Shown here one piece after another: positions 53,217-60,784 of a DNA stretch of 64,000 bases. Within the stretch, counting starts at the first letter, position 1; the number at the start of each line of letters is the position of its first letter. Source of the stretch: Ktedonosporobacter rubrisoli. Lineage in GTDB: Bacteria > Chloroflexota > Ktedonobacteria > Ktedonobacterales > Ktedonobacteraceae. The translations under genes and the position numbers were made by a program. The DNA is taken from positions 4,588,001-4,652,000 of the forward strand of contig NZ_CP035758.1 of the NCBI RefSeq assembly GCF_004208415.1, in the 5' to 3' direction. Under the pieces are notes generated by a model. That model ran no database searches. It was not told the DNA's origin and saw only the letters and a program-made list of their open reading frames with translations.

Positions 53217-54047
53217 CTAGTGGGTATCTACCAGGGCGCGGGTCAGCGTGACAATCGTCACAAACGTACGGTAGAGATCAAGCAGGTTTTCCCCAACAAC
53301 TTTCACGCTACGCGGACCAAGCCTTTCCACGCCACGAACCCAGAGCGCCATGTCAGCCATATCAGCGACTAGAAAGGTGATCTCTATGGTCACTGGCAGC
53401 TTAAACTGAGGAGCCTGCATCTTCTTGATATTCTGTACAGCCTGTTTCGCTCCAGCTTGTAACAGCTCACAGGCGACTGTAGGATGCATATTAGCCGCAG
53501 CAAAGCGCCCGATAGAATGTTTCACAACCACTTTCTCGGCCTCGGGTGCAATGAAGCGGGCCTCTTGAACCGTAGCTTCATCACCGCTTACAAAAATAAT
53601 CGGTACATTGTAATGGGCAGCCACCAGCGCATTTAAGCCCGATTCGCCCACAATCTCGCCATTTATACGCACTTCCCAGATAGCGCCAGGATTATATGTG
53701 TGCGAAAGCACAGCATGCTCAGCTCCTATAGAGCCATGATAGCTTACAAAACACACACCATCAAAGCTAGCATCCAGTCCTTGCATCATATATAACGGCT
53801 TATGTCTGCCCGTAATGAGCATCGCGCGTCCTGTTAGATCCTGCGGATGAAGATTGCGCATATAGTGATGGGCATCGTTCACCACAAACTCGTTTGCCCC
53901 CGCCTCAATAGAGCCGGTAATTACCGCGTTCACCTCATTGGTCAGCAAGATTCGCCCCTGCTCATACTCAGCTTTACCCTCAATAATCTGCTCCCAGGCC
54001 ACAATACCGCTGGTACCTTCGAAATCAGTTGAAAGAAATAGCTTCAT
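53217..54047 (-). CDS. M55-family D-aminopeptidase (DppA-like)
   Basis: 276 residues. Starts MKLFLSTDFEGTSGIV, with the two-metal ligands Asp8 and Glu10; His60 (NDAHHYM), His104 (VSYHGSIG) and Glu135 (VGESGLNA) complete the set known from DppA of Bacillus subtilis. It forms a self-compartmentalising decamer in relatives and releases D-amino acids from peptides in the cytoplasm. Its role here may be recycling of cell-wall peptides. It lies on the same strand and 139 bases behind galK, but a link to galactose use is unclear. A small gap with no evident terminator follows. Confidence 0.9.
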   Translation of the reverse strand: MKLFLSTDFEGTSGIVAWEQIIEGKAEYEQGRILLTNEVNAVITGSIEAGANEFVVNDAHHYMRNLHPQDLTGRAMLITGRHKPLYMMQGLDASFDGVCFVSYHGSIGAEHAVLSHTYNPGAIWEVRINGEIVGESGLNALVAAHYNVPIIFVSGDEATVQEARFIAPEAEKVVVKHSIGRFAAANMHPTVACELLQAGAKQAVQNIKKMQAPQFKLPVTIEITFLVADMADMALWVRGVERLGPRSVKVVGENLLDLYRTFVTIVTLTRALVDTH

Positions 54048-54186
54048 TTAGCCTTGCTCCTTACTAGCCAGGCAGCCGACCTATCATGACTGAAATACAT
54101 CTGCTGGCACTTCCTTTCCAATGATGCGTGCAAGGAAGGGCAGCTGGAAGATAGGCCAGCAAACCGTCAGATCGTACACTCGATTA

Positions 54187-55467
54187 TCAAGACGGGCTAT
54201 CATTGAAAAAGGCCCAACCTGGCCCACCGGCGGCGCGACAAATATCGACACTGGCCTGATAACCTGTACGAGCTTGATACTGCTGGGCCACAGCCTGGCT
54301 CAAAGTCTCAATCGCACTATTGCGAACCAGATTAATTGTACATCCCCCGAAACCACCACCCATCATACGGGCCCCCAACACACCTGGCACCTGCTGAGCG
54401 ATCTCCACTAACACATCCAACTCAGTACAGCTTACCTCATACTCATCGCGCAGGCCAGCATGTCCCTGCCAGAGAAGCGGACCCACCGCTTCAACATTCC
54501 CTTGCTCTAGCAGCTCCGCTACCCGCAAAACGCGCTTGTTCTCAGCAATAATGTAGCCCGCCCGCTGTTGTAAAATAGCTGGTAAATAGGACTTGTAATG
54601 CTCAAACTGAGCCTGTGAAATATCGCGCAATGACTTGATCTCGCTAGCCTCTTTATGCGCCGGCTCATTTTGCACAATTAGCTCTCGTAGCAGCCGTGTC
54701 GCCTCTTCACACTGGCTTCGGCGCTCATTATAGGCCGAGGCCGCCAGTTCGCGTCTGACACTTGTGTCAATCACCATCAATGATAGCTCAGGGCGATCAA
54801 AGGGTAAATAGCGGTACCCTAGAGAGCGGCAATCAAGCAAGATAGCTTTTCCAGGTTTACCCAGACAGGAGGCCGCCTGGTCAAGAATCCCGGACCTTAA
54901 CCCGGAGGCTCTATGTTCAGCCTGCTGGCAGAGTGCTGCAATTTGCAGAGGCGTAAAAGCTGCGCCATCAGCGCCTATAGTAAAATTTCCAGCCGAAAAG
55001 AGAGAACAGGCATAGGCTGTGGCTACTTCCAGGGCTGCGGATGAGCTCATTCCGCCACCTAGCGGAACATCACCACCAACCACGGCATCAAAGCCTTTGA
55101 TGCTTACACGCGCCTGAATTAGCTCGGTTACCACCCCAAGAATATAGCGGGCCCAGCCGGGAAGCATAGCACGTTGTTGCTCAAACGACTCAGGCAAATC
55201 AGCAAGAGAAAACTGAGCATACTCGTTAAAATGTACCGACCAGAGCCGCACCACCCCATCGTTACGCACCCGACCGGCAAATGCAGCCACACGATCCACA
55301 GCTAAAGGAAGCACAAAGCCCTCATTATAATCTGTATGTTCTCCAATCAGATTAACACGTCCGGGCGCCCAGGCTCCGCCCAGCGCACCTTCATAAGCCA
55401 CTGCATCATGAAAAACTACAGAAAATTTCTCGGCTGCATCCTGTACTGGTTGGGGGAATCTCGTCAT
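54187..55467 (-). CDS. galK: Galactokinase
   Basis: 426 residues, GHMP kinase family. The galactose signature GRVNLIGEHTDYNEGFVLPLA is at about 36-56, the ATP loop is PLGGGMSSSAALEVA, and the third motif is GARMMGGGFGGCTINLV. Length and all three motifs fit GalK. It phosphorylates galactose to galactose-1-phosphate, the substrate of the enzyme encoded upstream. ATG at 55467 lies two bases after the stop of galT, so the two are coupled. The N-terminus (MTRFPQPVQDAAEKF) fits the family. Confidence 0.95.
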   Translation of the reverse strand: MTRFPQPVQDAAEKFSVVFHDAVAYEGALGGAWAPGRVNLIGEHTDYNEGFVLPLAVDRVAAFAGRVRNDGVVRLWSVHFNEYAQFSLADLPESFEQQRAMLPGWARYILGVVTELIQARVSIKGFDAVVGGDVPLGGGMSSSAALEVATAYACSLFSAGNFTIGADGAAFTPLQIAALCQQAEHRASGLRSGILDQAASCLGKPGKAILLDCRSLGYRYLPFDRPELSLMVIDTSVRRELAASAYNERRSQCEEATRLLRELIVQNEPAHKEASEIKSLRDISQAQFEHYKSYLPAILQQRAGYIIAENKRVLRVAELLEQGNVEAVGPLLWQGHAGLRDEYEVSCTELDVLVEIAQQVPGVLGARMMGGGFGGCTINLVRNSAIETLSQAVAQQYQARTGYQASVDICRAAGGPGWAFFNDSPS

Positions 55468-55469
55468 CT

Positions 55470-56384
55470 TTACTCTTCCTCATTTCTGGCTATCGCCTGG
55501 CGTAACTCTTGCGCCTTCTGAGCTGGCAGCGAATCGTTAGTCCACATGCCCCAAACCGATTCCGATGATGCTGCATACTTGAGCTTACCTGGCGCGCGTC
55601 CGATAGCCAGAATCTCGACATGCAAATGAAAGCGCTCGTCAGCCAGTTGATGCAATCCAAGCAGATAAGGCATAGGAGCCATCGCACCATCAAATAGCGC
55701 GTTATAGCCACGAATCACCCGCAATAATAGCTCAGCCAGATCACGTAGCTCGGCATCGCGTGCCTGTGCAAGATTGGCTATATGGCGACGAGTATAGAGA
55801 TGCGTCTCATAGGGATAACGCACATAGGGAGGCAAAAATACTTGCCACGTTGCATTGGCAGCTACCTGATACTCGCTCTCGTCAAGCTCATGGCGTACAG
55901 TACAAAAAGGGCAACCCTGCCCGGCTTTATCGCTCTCCACCACAGTTTCCAGCTCGCGCTCAAGCGTAGGCGGTAGCACAGATAAGCCAAATGCCTGACC
56001 ATGAGGATGATGCTGCGTTTGTCCTATCGCATCCCCGCTATTCTCAAAAATCATCACGGCAGGATAGCGCTGGATCAGATCGCTATAAAGATCGCGCCAT
56101 AATCTCGTCACAGCATAAATCTCGTCCACTGTAAGCTGAGTGAACGTACGGTTATGATCGCGATTATAAATGACAACATAAGCCTCGCCCACCGGAGGAA
56201 GCAAAGGGGGAAAATCATTTGGATGAAGCCAGACTTGCGTATCCGGACCCACCCGTCCTTGCGTGATATCTGCGCAAAAAGGGCATTCGGTCGTCCCCTC
56301 CCGGCGGCTCATACGATGAGGGGCGTTGACCAGGTATTGCCGCAAAATAGGATTCCAGACTAAAGGAGTTGTATGCTGTTCCAT
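55470..56384 (-). CDS. galT: Galactose-1-phosphate uridylyltransferase
   Basis: 304 residues. Active site HHPHGQAFG: His128 is the expected UMP-accepting nucleophile. Zinc knuckles CPFC (34-37) and CPFC near 160 are present, with FENSGDAIGQTQHHPHG and a C-terminal FHLHVEILAIGR. It makes UDP-galactose and glucose-1-phosphate from galactose-1-phosphate and UDP-glucose. Second step of the Leloir pathway, in an operon with galK, two bases apart. It is shorter than E. coli GalT (348) and without its first 20 residues. No galE is in the window. Confidence 0.93.
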   Translation of the reverse strand: MEQHTTPLVWNPILRQYLVNAPHRMSRREGTTECPFCADITQGRVGPDTQVWLHPNDFPPLLPPVGEAYVVIYNRDHNRTFTQLTVDEIYAVTRLWRDLYSDLIQRYPAVMIFENSGDAIGQTQHHPHGQAFGLSVLPPTLERELETVVESDKAGQGCPFCTVRHELDESEYQVAANATWQVFLPPYVRYPYETHLYTRRHIANLAQARDAELRDLAELLLRVIRGYNALFDGAMAPMPYLLGLHQLADERFHLHVEILAIGRAPGKLKYAASSESVWGMWTNDSLPAQKAQELRQAIARNEEE

Positions 56385-56397
56385 TGTATTTCCTACT

Positions 56398-56949
56398 TTA
56401 GAGATGATGATGGGGCGCCTGATTCCCCAGCAGGACGCAGCGGCCCTCGCGCGCTAATGAGGCCAACAATTCACCCTTATCAATCCCCTCACTCGCTTCA
56501 CTTTCGCTAAATAGCCACTCGTTCCAGGTAGACCTATCTGTAAAGAGCGCCCAGGCCACAGGGGCAACCTGCATTTTCGCCACCTGCATAAGCTTGAAGG
56601 CATGTTCATACCCGGGCTCCAACTGGGCAATAGGTGGCAAATCCTTACCTGCGAGAGCTTCAAACGTACGAATCGTGCAGACTTCGCCCCGCACTACTTC
56701 GCACAAACAGCCAAGCGTCAAGATCTCCTGCGCACTATCCCCTTCCTCCAAAGTATCCCATACGCCCACCATAAGCACACAATGTTCAGGTAAATGGCGC
56801 AGAAACGCATTGATGGGCTCTTTCTTCCAGCCATACCAGATATAGGTATCATCATGCTGCTCAAGGCGTAGAGCGGCATCTAACAATGGGCGCGCCGCGC
56901 TCCATAATGGCGAATCAGCATCTATTACTGATAATTCCTCTGCTAACAC
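56398..56949 (-). CDS. Protein of unknown function upstream of galT
   Basis: 183 residues from the GTG at 56949, which has AGGAG at 56958-56962; an ATG at 57024 is open but gives a poor N-terminus (MYTWVSKSRFAYLCLWAKN). The protein is soluble and acidic-looking, with Trp-rich stretches: DTYIWYGWKKEPINAFLRHLP, VLMVGVWDTLEEGD, CTIRTFEAL and FTDRSTWNEWLF. I do not recognise a family. It is 13 bases before galT, so it belongs to the same transcript and could be a regulator or accessory of galactose use; nothing in the sequence shows which. Confidence 0.6.
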   Translation of the reverse strand: MLAEELSVIDADSPLWSAARPLLDAALRLEQHDDTYIWYGWKKEPINAFLRHLPEHCVLMVGVWDTLEEGDSAQEILTLGCLCEVVRGEVCTIRTFEALAGKDLPPIAQLEPGYEHAFKLMQVAKMQVAPVAWALFTDRSTWNEWLFSESEASEGIDKGELLASLAREGRCVLLGNQAPHHHL

Positions 56950-57039
56950 ACATGACTCTCCTGAGAAATTTTTGGCCCACAAACATAGGTAAGCGAACCT
57001 GCTCTTGCTCACCCAAGTATACAATACAGAGCGACCCCA

Positions 57040-57048
57040 TGTTATAAT
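57040..57048 (+). promoter_or_regulatory. Possible extended -10 promoter of the methyltransferase gene
   Basis: TGT-TATAAT with a perfect TATAAT at 57043-57048 and an extended TG; -35 is poor (TACAAT). It would give a leader of about 225 bases before the ATG at 57281. Confidence 0.4.
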
Positions 57049-57099
57049 GTAAAATTAGATCAGGTATGAGAAAAGGCTTTACCACGGCGTTCATTTGTT

Positions 57100-57225
57100 C
57101 AGGATGGCATCCTGGAAATTTTGTGCCAGGAAACTATGGGCATACTCTGGACTATTGACAACATTGATTCTAGGCCCGCTCTCTTGAGAGAGCCAGCTAA
57201 GGGTACGCAAGATTGCAGGCGTACC
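57100..57225 (+). promoter_or_regulatory. Candidate structured leader RNA with three hairpins
   Basis: Three perfect or nearly perfect hairpins in one leader: CAGGATGGCATCCTG (57100-57114), GCTCTCTTGAGAGAGC (57178-57193) and GGTACGC/GCGTACC (57202-57208 and 57219-57225). They do not match any riboswitch I know. It may be an uncharacterised cis-regulatory RNA of the methyltransferase gene, or chance. Confidence 0.35.
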
Positions 57226-57280
57226 GGACTAGATCAATACCTGTCAATGGTAGTTCAGATCCACAAGCAGGAGATTTTGC

Positions 57281-58033
57281 ATGAGCACAACGCCCTGGTA
57301 TAAAGCGTTTTTCGGCGAAGATTATCTACGCATCTATGGTCCCTTTCTACCACCCTCCAGAACCGAGCGCGAAGTTGCAGAAATTATTAATCTGCTACAG
57401 ATAGCGCCGGGCAGCAGCATCCTCGATCTATGCTGTGGCTACGGGCGGCACACGCTTCCACTGGCCCAACGAGGCTATCAAATGACCGGTCTGGATTTGA
57501 GCGAAGCCTTTCTACAGCAAGCTCAAACTGAAGCTGCGGCCCGCGGAGTTGAAGTGCGCTGGCTCCGTAGCGATATGCGTACGATCCCCTTCGAGAATGA
57601 ATTTGACGCCGTAATTAATATTTTTACGTCCTTTGGCTATCTCGAAGACGAAAACGATGATCGGCAAGTCCTCCAGCAGGTGGGCAAAGCCCTCAAACCT
57701 GGCGGACGCTTCATTCTAGAAACGATTTGCCAAACGCGGGTAATTCGTTCATTTACGCCCTATGGTATTTTGCGTTACGAAGATGGCCTGATCGTGCTCG
57801 AAGAACGGCATATTAACTTGCTCAAGAGCCGCAACGAGATCCATATCACCCTGCTTTATCCCGATGGGCATCGCAAAGAACATGACCAATCCATACGGAT
57901 TTATACCCTCACCGAACTTACACGCATGCTTGCCGCTGCCGGGCTAGAGGTGCTGGCATATTATGGCGATCTTGACGGCAGCCCATTGACAATGGATAGC
58001 CGCCTGACGGTACTTAGCCAAAAAATTGCCTGA
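57281..58033 (+). CDS. SAM-dependent methyltransferase, class I
   Basis: 250 residues. Motif I ILDLCCGYGRHTLPLAQRGY (SAM-binding Gly loop), motif II TGLDLS, then FDAVINIFTSFGY (motif IV-like) and LKPGGRFILET (motif V region). The Tyr/His-rich start (MSTTPWYKAFFGEDYLRIYGPFL) is seen in a family of bacterial small-molecule methyltransferases. The substrate cannot be told. ATG at 57281, AGGAG at 57270-57274. Its leader has three hairpins. It is followed by a repeat-like gap and a small Cys protein gene, so it is probably transcribed alone. Confidence 0.88.
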   Translation: MSTTPWYKAFFGEDYLRIYGPFLPPSRTEREVAEIINLLQIAPGSSILDLCCGYGRHTLPLAQRGYQMTGLDLSEAFLQQAQTEAAARGVEVRWLRSDMRTIPFENEFDAVINIFTSFGYLEDENDDRQVLQQVGKALKPGGRFILETICQTRVIRSFTPYGILRYEDGLIVLEERHINLLKSRNEIHITLLYPDGHRKEHDQSIRIYTLTELTRMLAAAGLEVLAYYGDLDGSPLTMDSRLTVLSQKIA

Positions 58034-58378
58034 TCGTTCACTGTATATCGGCATCTGGCCAGCGGACTTACCCGCAGCGTCGGGCACCAGCAAGCAGAGT
58101 TTCCACTTCTCCCAAATTGGATGGTGAAGGGGTATCGCGAGCAAGCGAATTGGCCCTTCATCTGGGCCCTGGGGCACACGCTCCGATTTTCCCACGCCCC
58201 GCCGCCACCAGGCGGCACATTACTGAGAAGTGGAAAGCCCTGGCTCTAGCAAGACGGTACTGGTTAAAAATAGCAGAATACGTTATAATGGGCAATGCTA
58301 CTGGATCGAATCTAGAATCAAAGTAGCATGTTCATACAGAACTTATTACTCTAATTCAAACAAGGAAGGTACATAACC
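58034..58378. other. Gap with a G+C-rich repeat-like island
   Basis: 345 bases without a gene. 58100-58236 holds a 12-base inverted pair (listed separately). Its interior shares ordered short blocks with 16816-16895. Confidence 0.4.
58100..58236. repeat. 137-base element with 12-base perfect terminal inverted repeats
   Basis: TTTCCACTTCTC at 58100-58111 and GAGAAGTGGAAA at 58225-58236. Between them are two further dyads (GGCCC/GGGCC and CCGCC/GGCGG). MITE-like or a large hairpin; no target-site duplication was seen. Confidence 0.4.
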
Positions 58379-58678
58379 GTGCCGTGGTGTAGATTTTTTA
58401 TTCCCAAGATTGCTTCATCAGATATCAAACCAGAAGATCCCAATCTTAATGAGCACATCATGTATGCCAAATGCGTCAAGGGACATGTGCTTAAAGACGC
58501 CAATGACTGGATTTTGTGCGAAAATCTGCCGGCTGCTGACGCCAAGTGTTGGCAAGAGGGAGGAGATACCATATTTTCGCTGGCAGTGCGCAACCGTGAC
58601 AAAGTAAAAGAGGTACAGGCAGAGAAGAACAAAAAGGTTCAAAAACCAAACGCCGCCACATCGCAAAAGAGCAGATAA
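58379..58678 (+). CDS. Small cysteine-containing protein of unknown function
   Basis: 99 residues from GTG at 58379, preceded by AAGGAAGG. It has four Cys (4, 32, 47, 57), a soluble core CVKGHVLKDANDWILCENLPAADAKCW, and a strongly basic tail (EVQAEKNKKVQKPNAATSQKSR) that could bind nucleic acid. I do not know this family. Its stop is 8 bases before the MutY-like gene start, so they are probably co-transcribed. Confidence 0.6.
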   Translation: MPWCRFFIPKIASSDIKPEDPNLNEHIMYAKCVKGHVLKDANDWILCENLPAADAKCWQEGGDTIFSLAVRNRDKVKEVQAEKNKKVQKPNAATSQKSR

Positions 58679-58685
58679 TAGCGAT

Positions 58686-59669
58686 ATGAGCGCACAATCT
58701 CTGTCCTCATCATCCTCTGATCAACCTGCCCAAGAGCTTGTAAACCGAGTGCACGCCTCTCTCCTCCAATGGTATGCAGTTGAGCAACGGGATCTGCCCT
58801 GGCGCTCTACTAGCGATCCATACGCTATTCTTGTGTCCGAAATCATGCTCCAACAAACGCAGGTAGATCGCGTGTTGCCAAAATACCAGCAGTTTTTGTC
58901 AGCATTTCCTACCCTGGCGGATCTGGCCGCCGCCTCGACAGCCGATGTTATTTCTGCCTGGGTGCCACTTGGATACAATATGCGGGCAGTCCGCTTACAA
59001 TCTATAGCCCGGCAAGTTGTTGCTGACTACAATGGACGCCTCCCCGATACCATAGAGGAACTACTCAAGCTCAAGGGCATAGGACGCTACACAGCGGGTG
59101 CCATCGCTTGCTTTGCCTACCGCAAGCAAGTGGCGACTGTCGATACCAACATACGCCGCGTTTTGCATCGCATCTTCCTCGGCCTGGAATATCCAACGCC
59201 TGGCGCAAACGATGCACAAATGCTCAACCTTGCAGAACGCGTATTACCACCCAACGAAGCTTACAACTGGAACCAGGCTCTTATGGATCTCGGAGCTACC
59301 ATTTGTACGAGCAATAACCCACAATGCCCAAGTTGCCCGCTACAAGAGACATGCCAGGCCTATGCCGAAATGAGCCAGCATAGCCTGTTTCCATCCGGTA
59401 CTGTCCTGCGCCAGATACGTAAGGTAGCAGAAAAGAAACCACGTTACCAATCTCAACCCTTCAAAAGCACAAACCGCTATTTTCGTGGACGTATCGTCGA
59501 CTTGCTTCGTTCATTACCAGCAAATCAACGCATTACGCTTAATTTATTAGGGCCCAGGATCAAACCTGACTTTAGCGCGGATGATCTTCCCTGGCTGCAA
59601 AAAATTGTTGAGGGTCTGGCCAAAGATGGATTGCTTGACTATGCGGAGGATGGTGTACGCCTACCATAG
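58686..59669 (+). CDS. mutY: MutY-like A/G-specific adenine DNA glycosylase
   Basis: 327 residues, HhH-GPD superfamily. SEIMLQQTQVDRV with Glu52, LKGIGRYTAGAIACFAY (helix-hairpin-helix) and VDTNIRR with catalytic Asp153. The 4Fe-4S site is Cys207, 214, 217 and 223 (C-X6-C-X2-C-X5-C). It removes A opposite 8-oxo-G. The C-terminal NUDIX-like domain of E. coli MutY is not evident; instead there is a shorter tail with a possible winged-helix (RYFRGRIVDLLRSLPANQ). So it is a MutY or a mismatch-glycosylase relative (MIG-like). ATG at 58686, 8 bases after the small Cys protein gene. Confidence 0.87.
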   Translation: MSAQSLSSSSSDQPAQELVNRVHASLLQWYAVEQRDLPWRSTSDPYAILVSEIMLQQTQVDRVLPKYQQFLSAFPTLADLAAASTADVISAWVPLGYNMRAVRLQSIARQVVADYNGRLPDTIEELLKLKGIGRYTAGAIACFAYRKQVATVDTNIRRVLHRIFLGLEYPTPGANDAQMLNLAERVLPPNEAYNWNQALMDLGATICTSNNPQCPSCPLQETCQAYAEMSQHSLFPSGTVLRQIRKVAEKKPRYQSQPFKSTNRYFRGRIVDLLRSLPANQRITLNLLGPRIKPDFSADDLPWLQKIVEGLAKDGLLDYAEDGVRLP

Positions 59670-59750
59670 AAATACATTTACTTGTCTCATAGTGTTATAC
59701 TAGGGCTGATATTTTCCTAAACCGTTTCATATATATGGAGGAACGAAGAG

Positions 59751-60569
59751 TTGCGACTCACGAGCTTAAACGATATTACGACCAAACATAGACATATCTT
59801 CCTCTCCCCTCATTTTGATGATGTTATCTATTCCTGTGGGGGTACATTAGGCGTTCAGGTGAGCAGCGGGCTACGTCCACTTGTCCTTACCGTCTTTGGA
59901 GGCATTCCAGCGCCAGATACCCAGCTTAGCAGTTATGCCACAGCCATGCACAGAGAAATGGGAGCTGACCCGGCCAAGGCAGTGGGCAACATTGTCGAGG
60001 TTCGGCGCCAGGAAGATGCGGCCGCTTGCGATTTCCTGCAGGCCGATTACCTCTGGCTCGACTATCTTGACGCTCCATATCGTGGTACACCAGCCTACTA
60101 TACAACCGAAGAGGCCCTTATCGGCGGAGAAGTGCATTCCTCGGATCTCTGGATAGATAAGAATCTGGCTGAGGATTTGCTTGCATTACGCTCACGGCTG
60201 CCCGATGCTGTATGGTACGCACCTCTTGGCATAGGCCGCCATGTCGACCACCAGATTGTTTGCTCAGCCGCTGACCGCCTTGTGCAGAGCGGTGCCAAGG
60301 TCTATTTCTATGAAGACTTTCCTTATGTTCTAAGAAATCCTCAGGCTCGCGATGCACGCCTCCAGGAATTAGGTCAGGGATTTGATCCCGTTCTCGTCGA
60401 AATGTCTGAGATGCTTCCACTGCGCCAGACAGCAGCCGACAAATACGAGACACAAACCCTGGTAAACTTCGAGAGCCAGGCCGCCATGCATGCTGAGATG
60501 GCACGCTATACACATAGCATCCGACCTGTGGAGACCGTGCATCTTGAGCGCTATTGGCAGCCACGCTAG
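59751..60569 (+). CDS. PIG-L/LmbE-family deacetylase
   Basis: 272 residues. Zinc motif PHFDDVIYSCGG (His21, Asp23, Asp24 of PHxDD) at the start and HVDHQ in GIGRHVDHQIV, the third ligand and catalytic Asp; WLDYLDAPYR and DAVWYAPLG lie between. PIG-L enzymes remove acetyl groups from N-acetylglucosamine-type sugars (for example MshB, BshB). TTG at 59751 with GGAGGAAC upstream. It stands between the MutY-like gene and the kinase gene without close coupling; the substrate is unknown. Confidence 0.88.
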   Translation: MRLTSLNDITTKHRHIFLSPHFDDVIYSCGGTLGVQVSSGLRPLVLTVFGGIPAPDTQLSSYATAMHREMGADPAKAVGNIVEVRRQEDAAACDFLQADYLWLDYLDAPYRGTPAYYTTEEALIGGEVHSSDLWIDKNLAEDLLALRSRLPDAVWYAPLGIGRHVDHQIVCSAADRLVQSGAKVYFYEDFPYVLRNPQARDARLQELGQGFDPVLVEMSEMLPLRQTAADKYETQTLVNFESQAAMHAEMARYTHSIRPVETVHLERYWQPR

Positions 60570-60593
60570 GATCTCTAGCAGGAGGCAGCCCTA

Positions 60594-60621
60594 AAGGCAG
60601 GCGCTACAAATTGCCTGCCTT
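60594..60621 (+). terminator. Hairpin after the deacetylase gene
   Basis: AAGGCAGGC (60594-60602) and GCCTGCCTT (60613-60621), nine perfect pairs with a 10-base loop, 24 bases after the stop. Tail is T-poor. Confidence 0.45.
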
Positions 60622-60784
60622 GCCGCATGGATGTCAGCCAGGGGTAGCCAGCAAAAAAATGTACTACTGTATTCCGGCCTGGTGGCTCATGAAAAATGTA
60701 GTGCATATAGGCAAGCTGCGCACCATCACATTAACAATAGAGCGGTTCCTTATCTGATTGACGTAGGAGTAGGAGTGAGGATCG

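Larger units (their letters stand above)
56950..57280. other. Divergent gap with hairpin-rich leader
   Basis: 331 bases. Contains a possible extended -10 (57040-57048) and three hairpins between 57100 and 57225, listed separately. Confidence 0.45.

Noticed and set aside
57100..57225. tRNA or known riboswitch in the methyltransferase leader
   Set aside because: The stems do not form a cloverleaf and no TPP, SAM or cobalamin core was recognised; kept only as a candidate leader.
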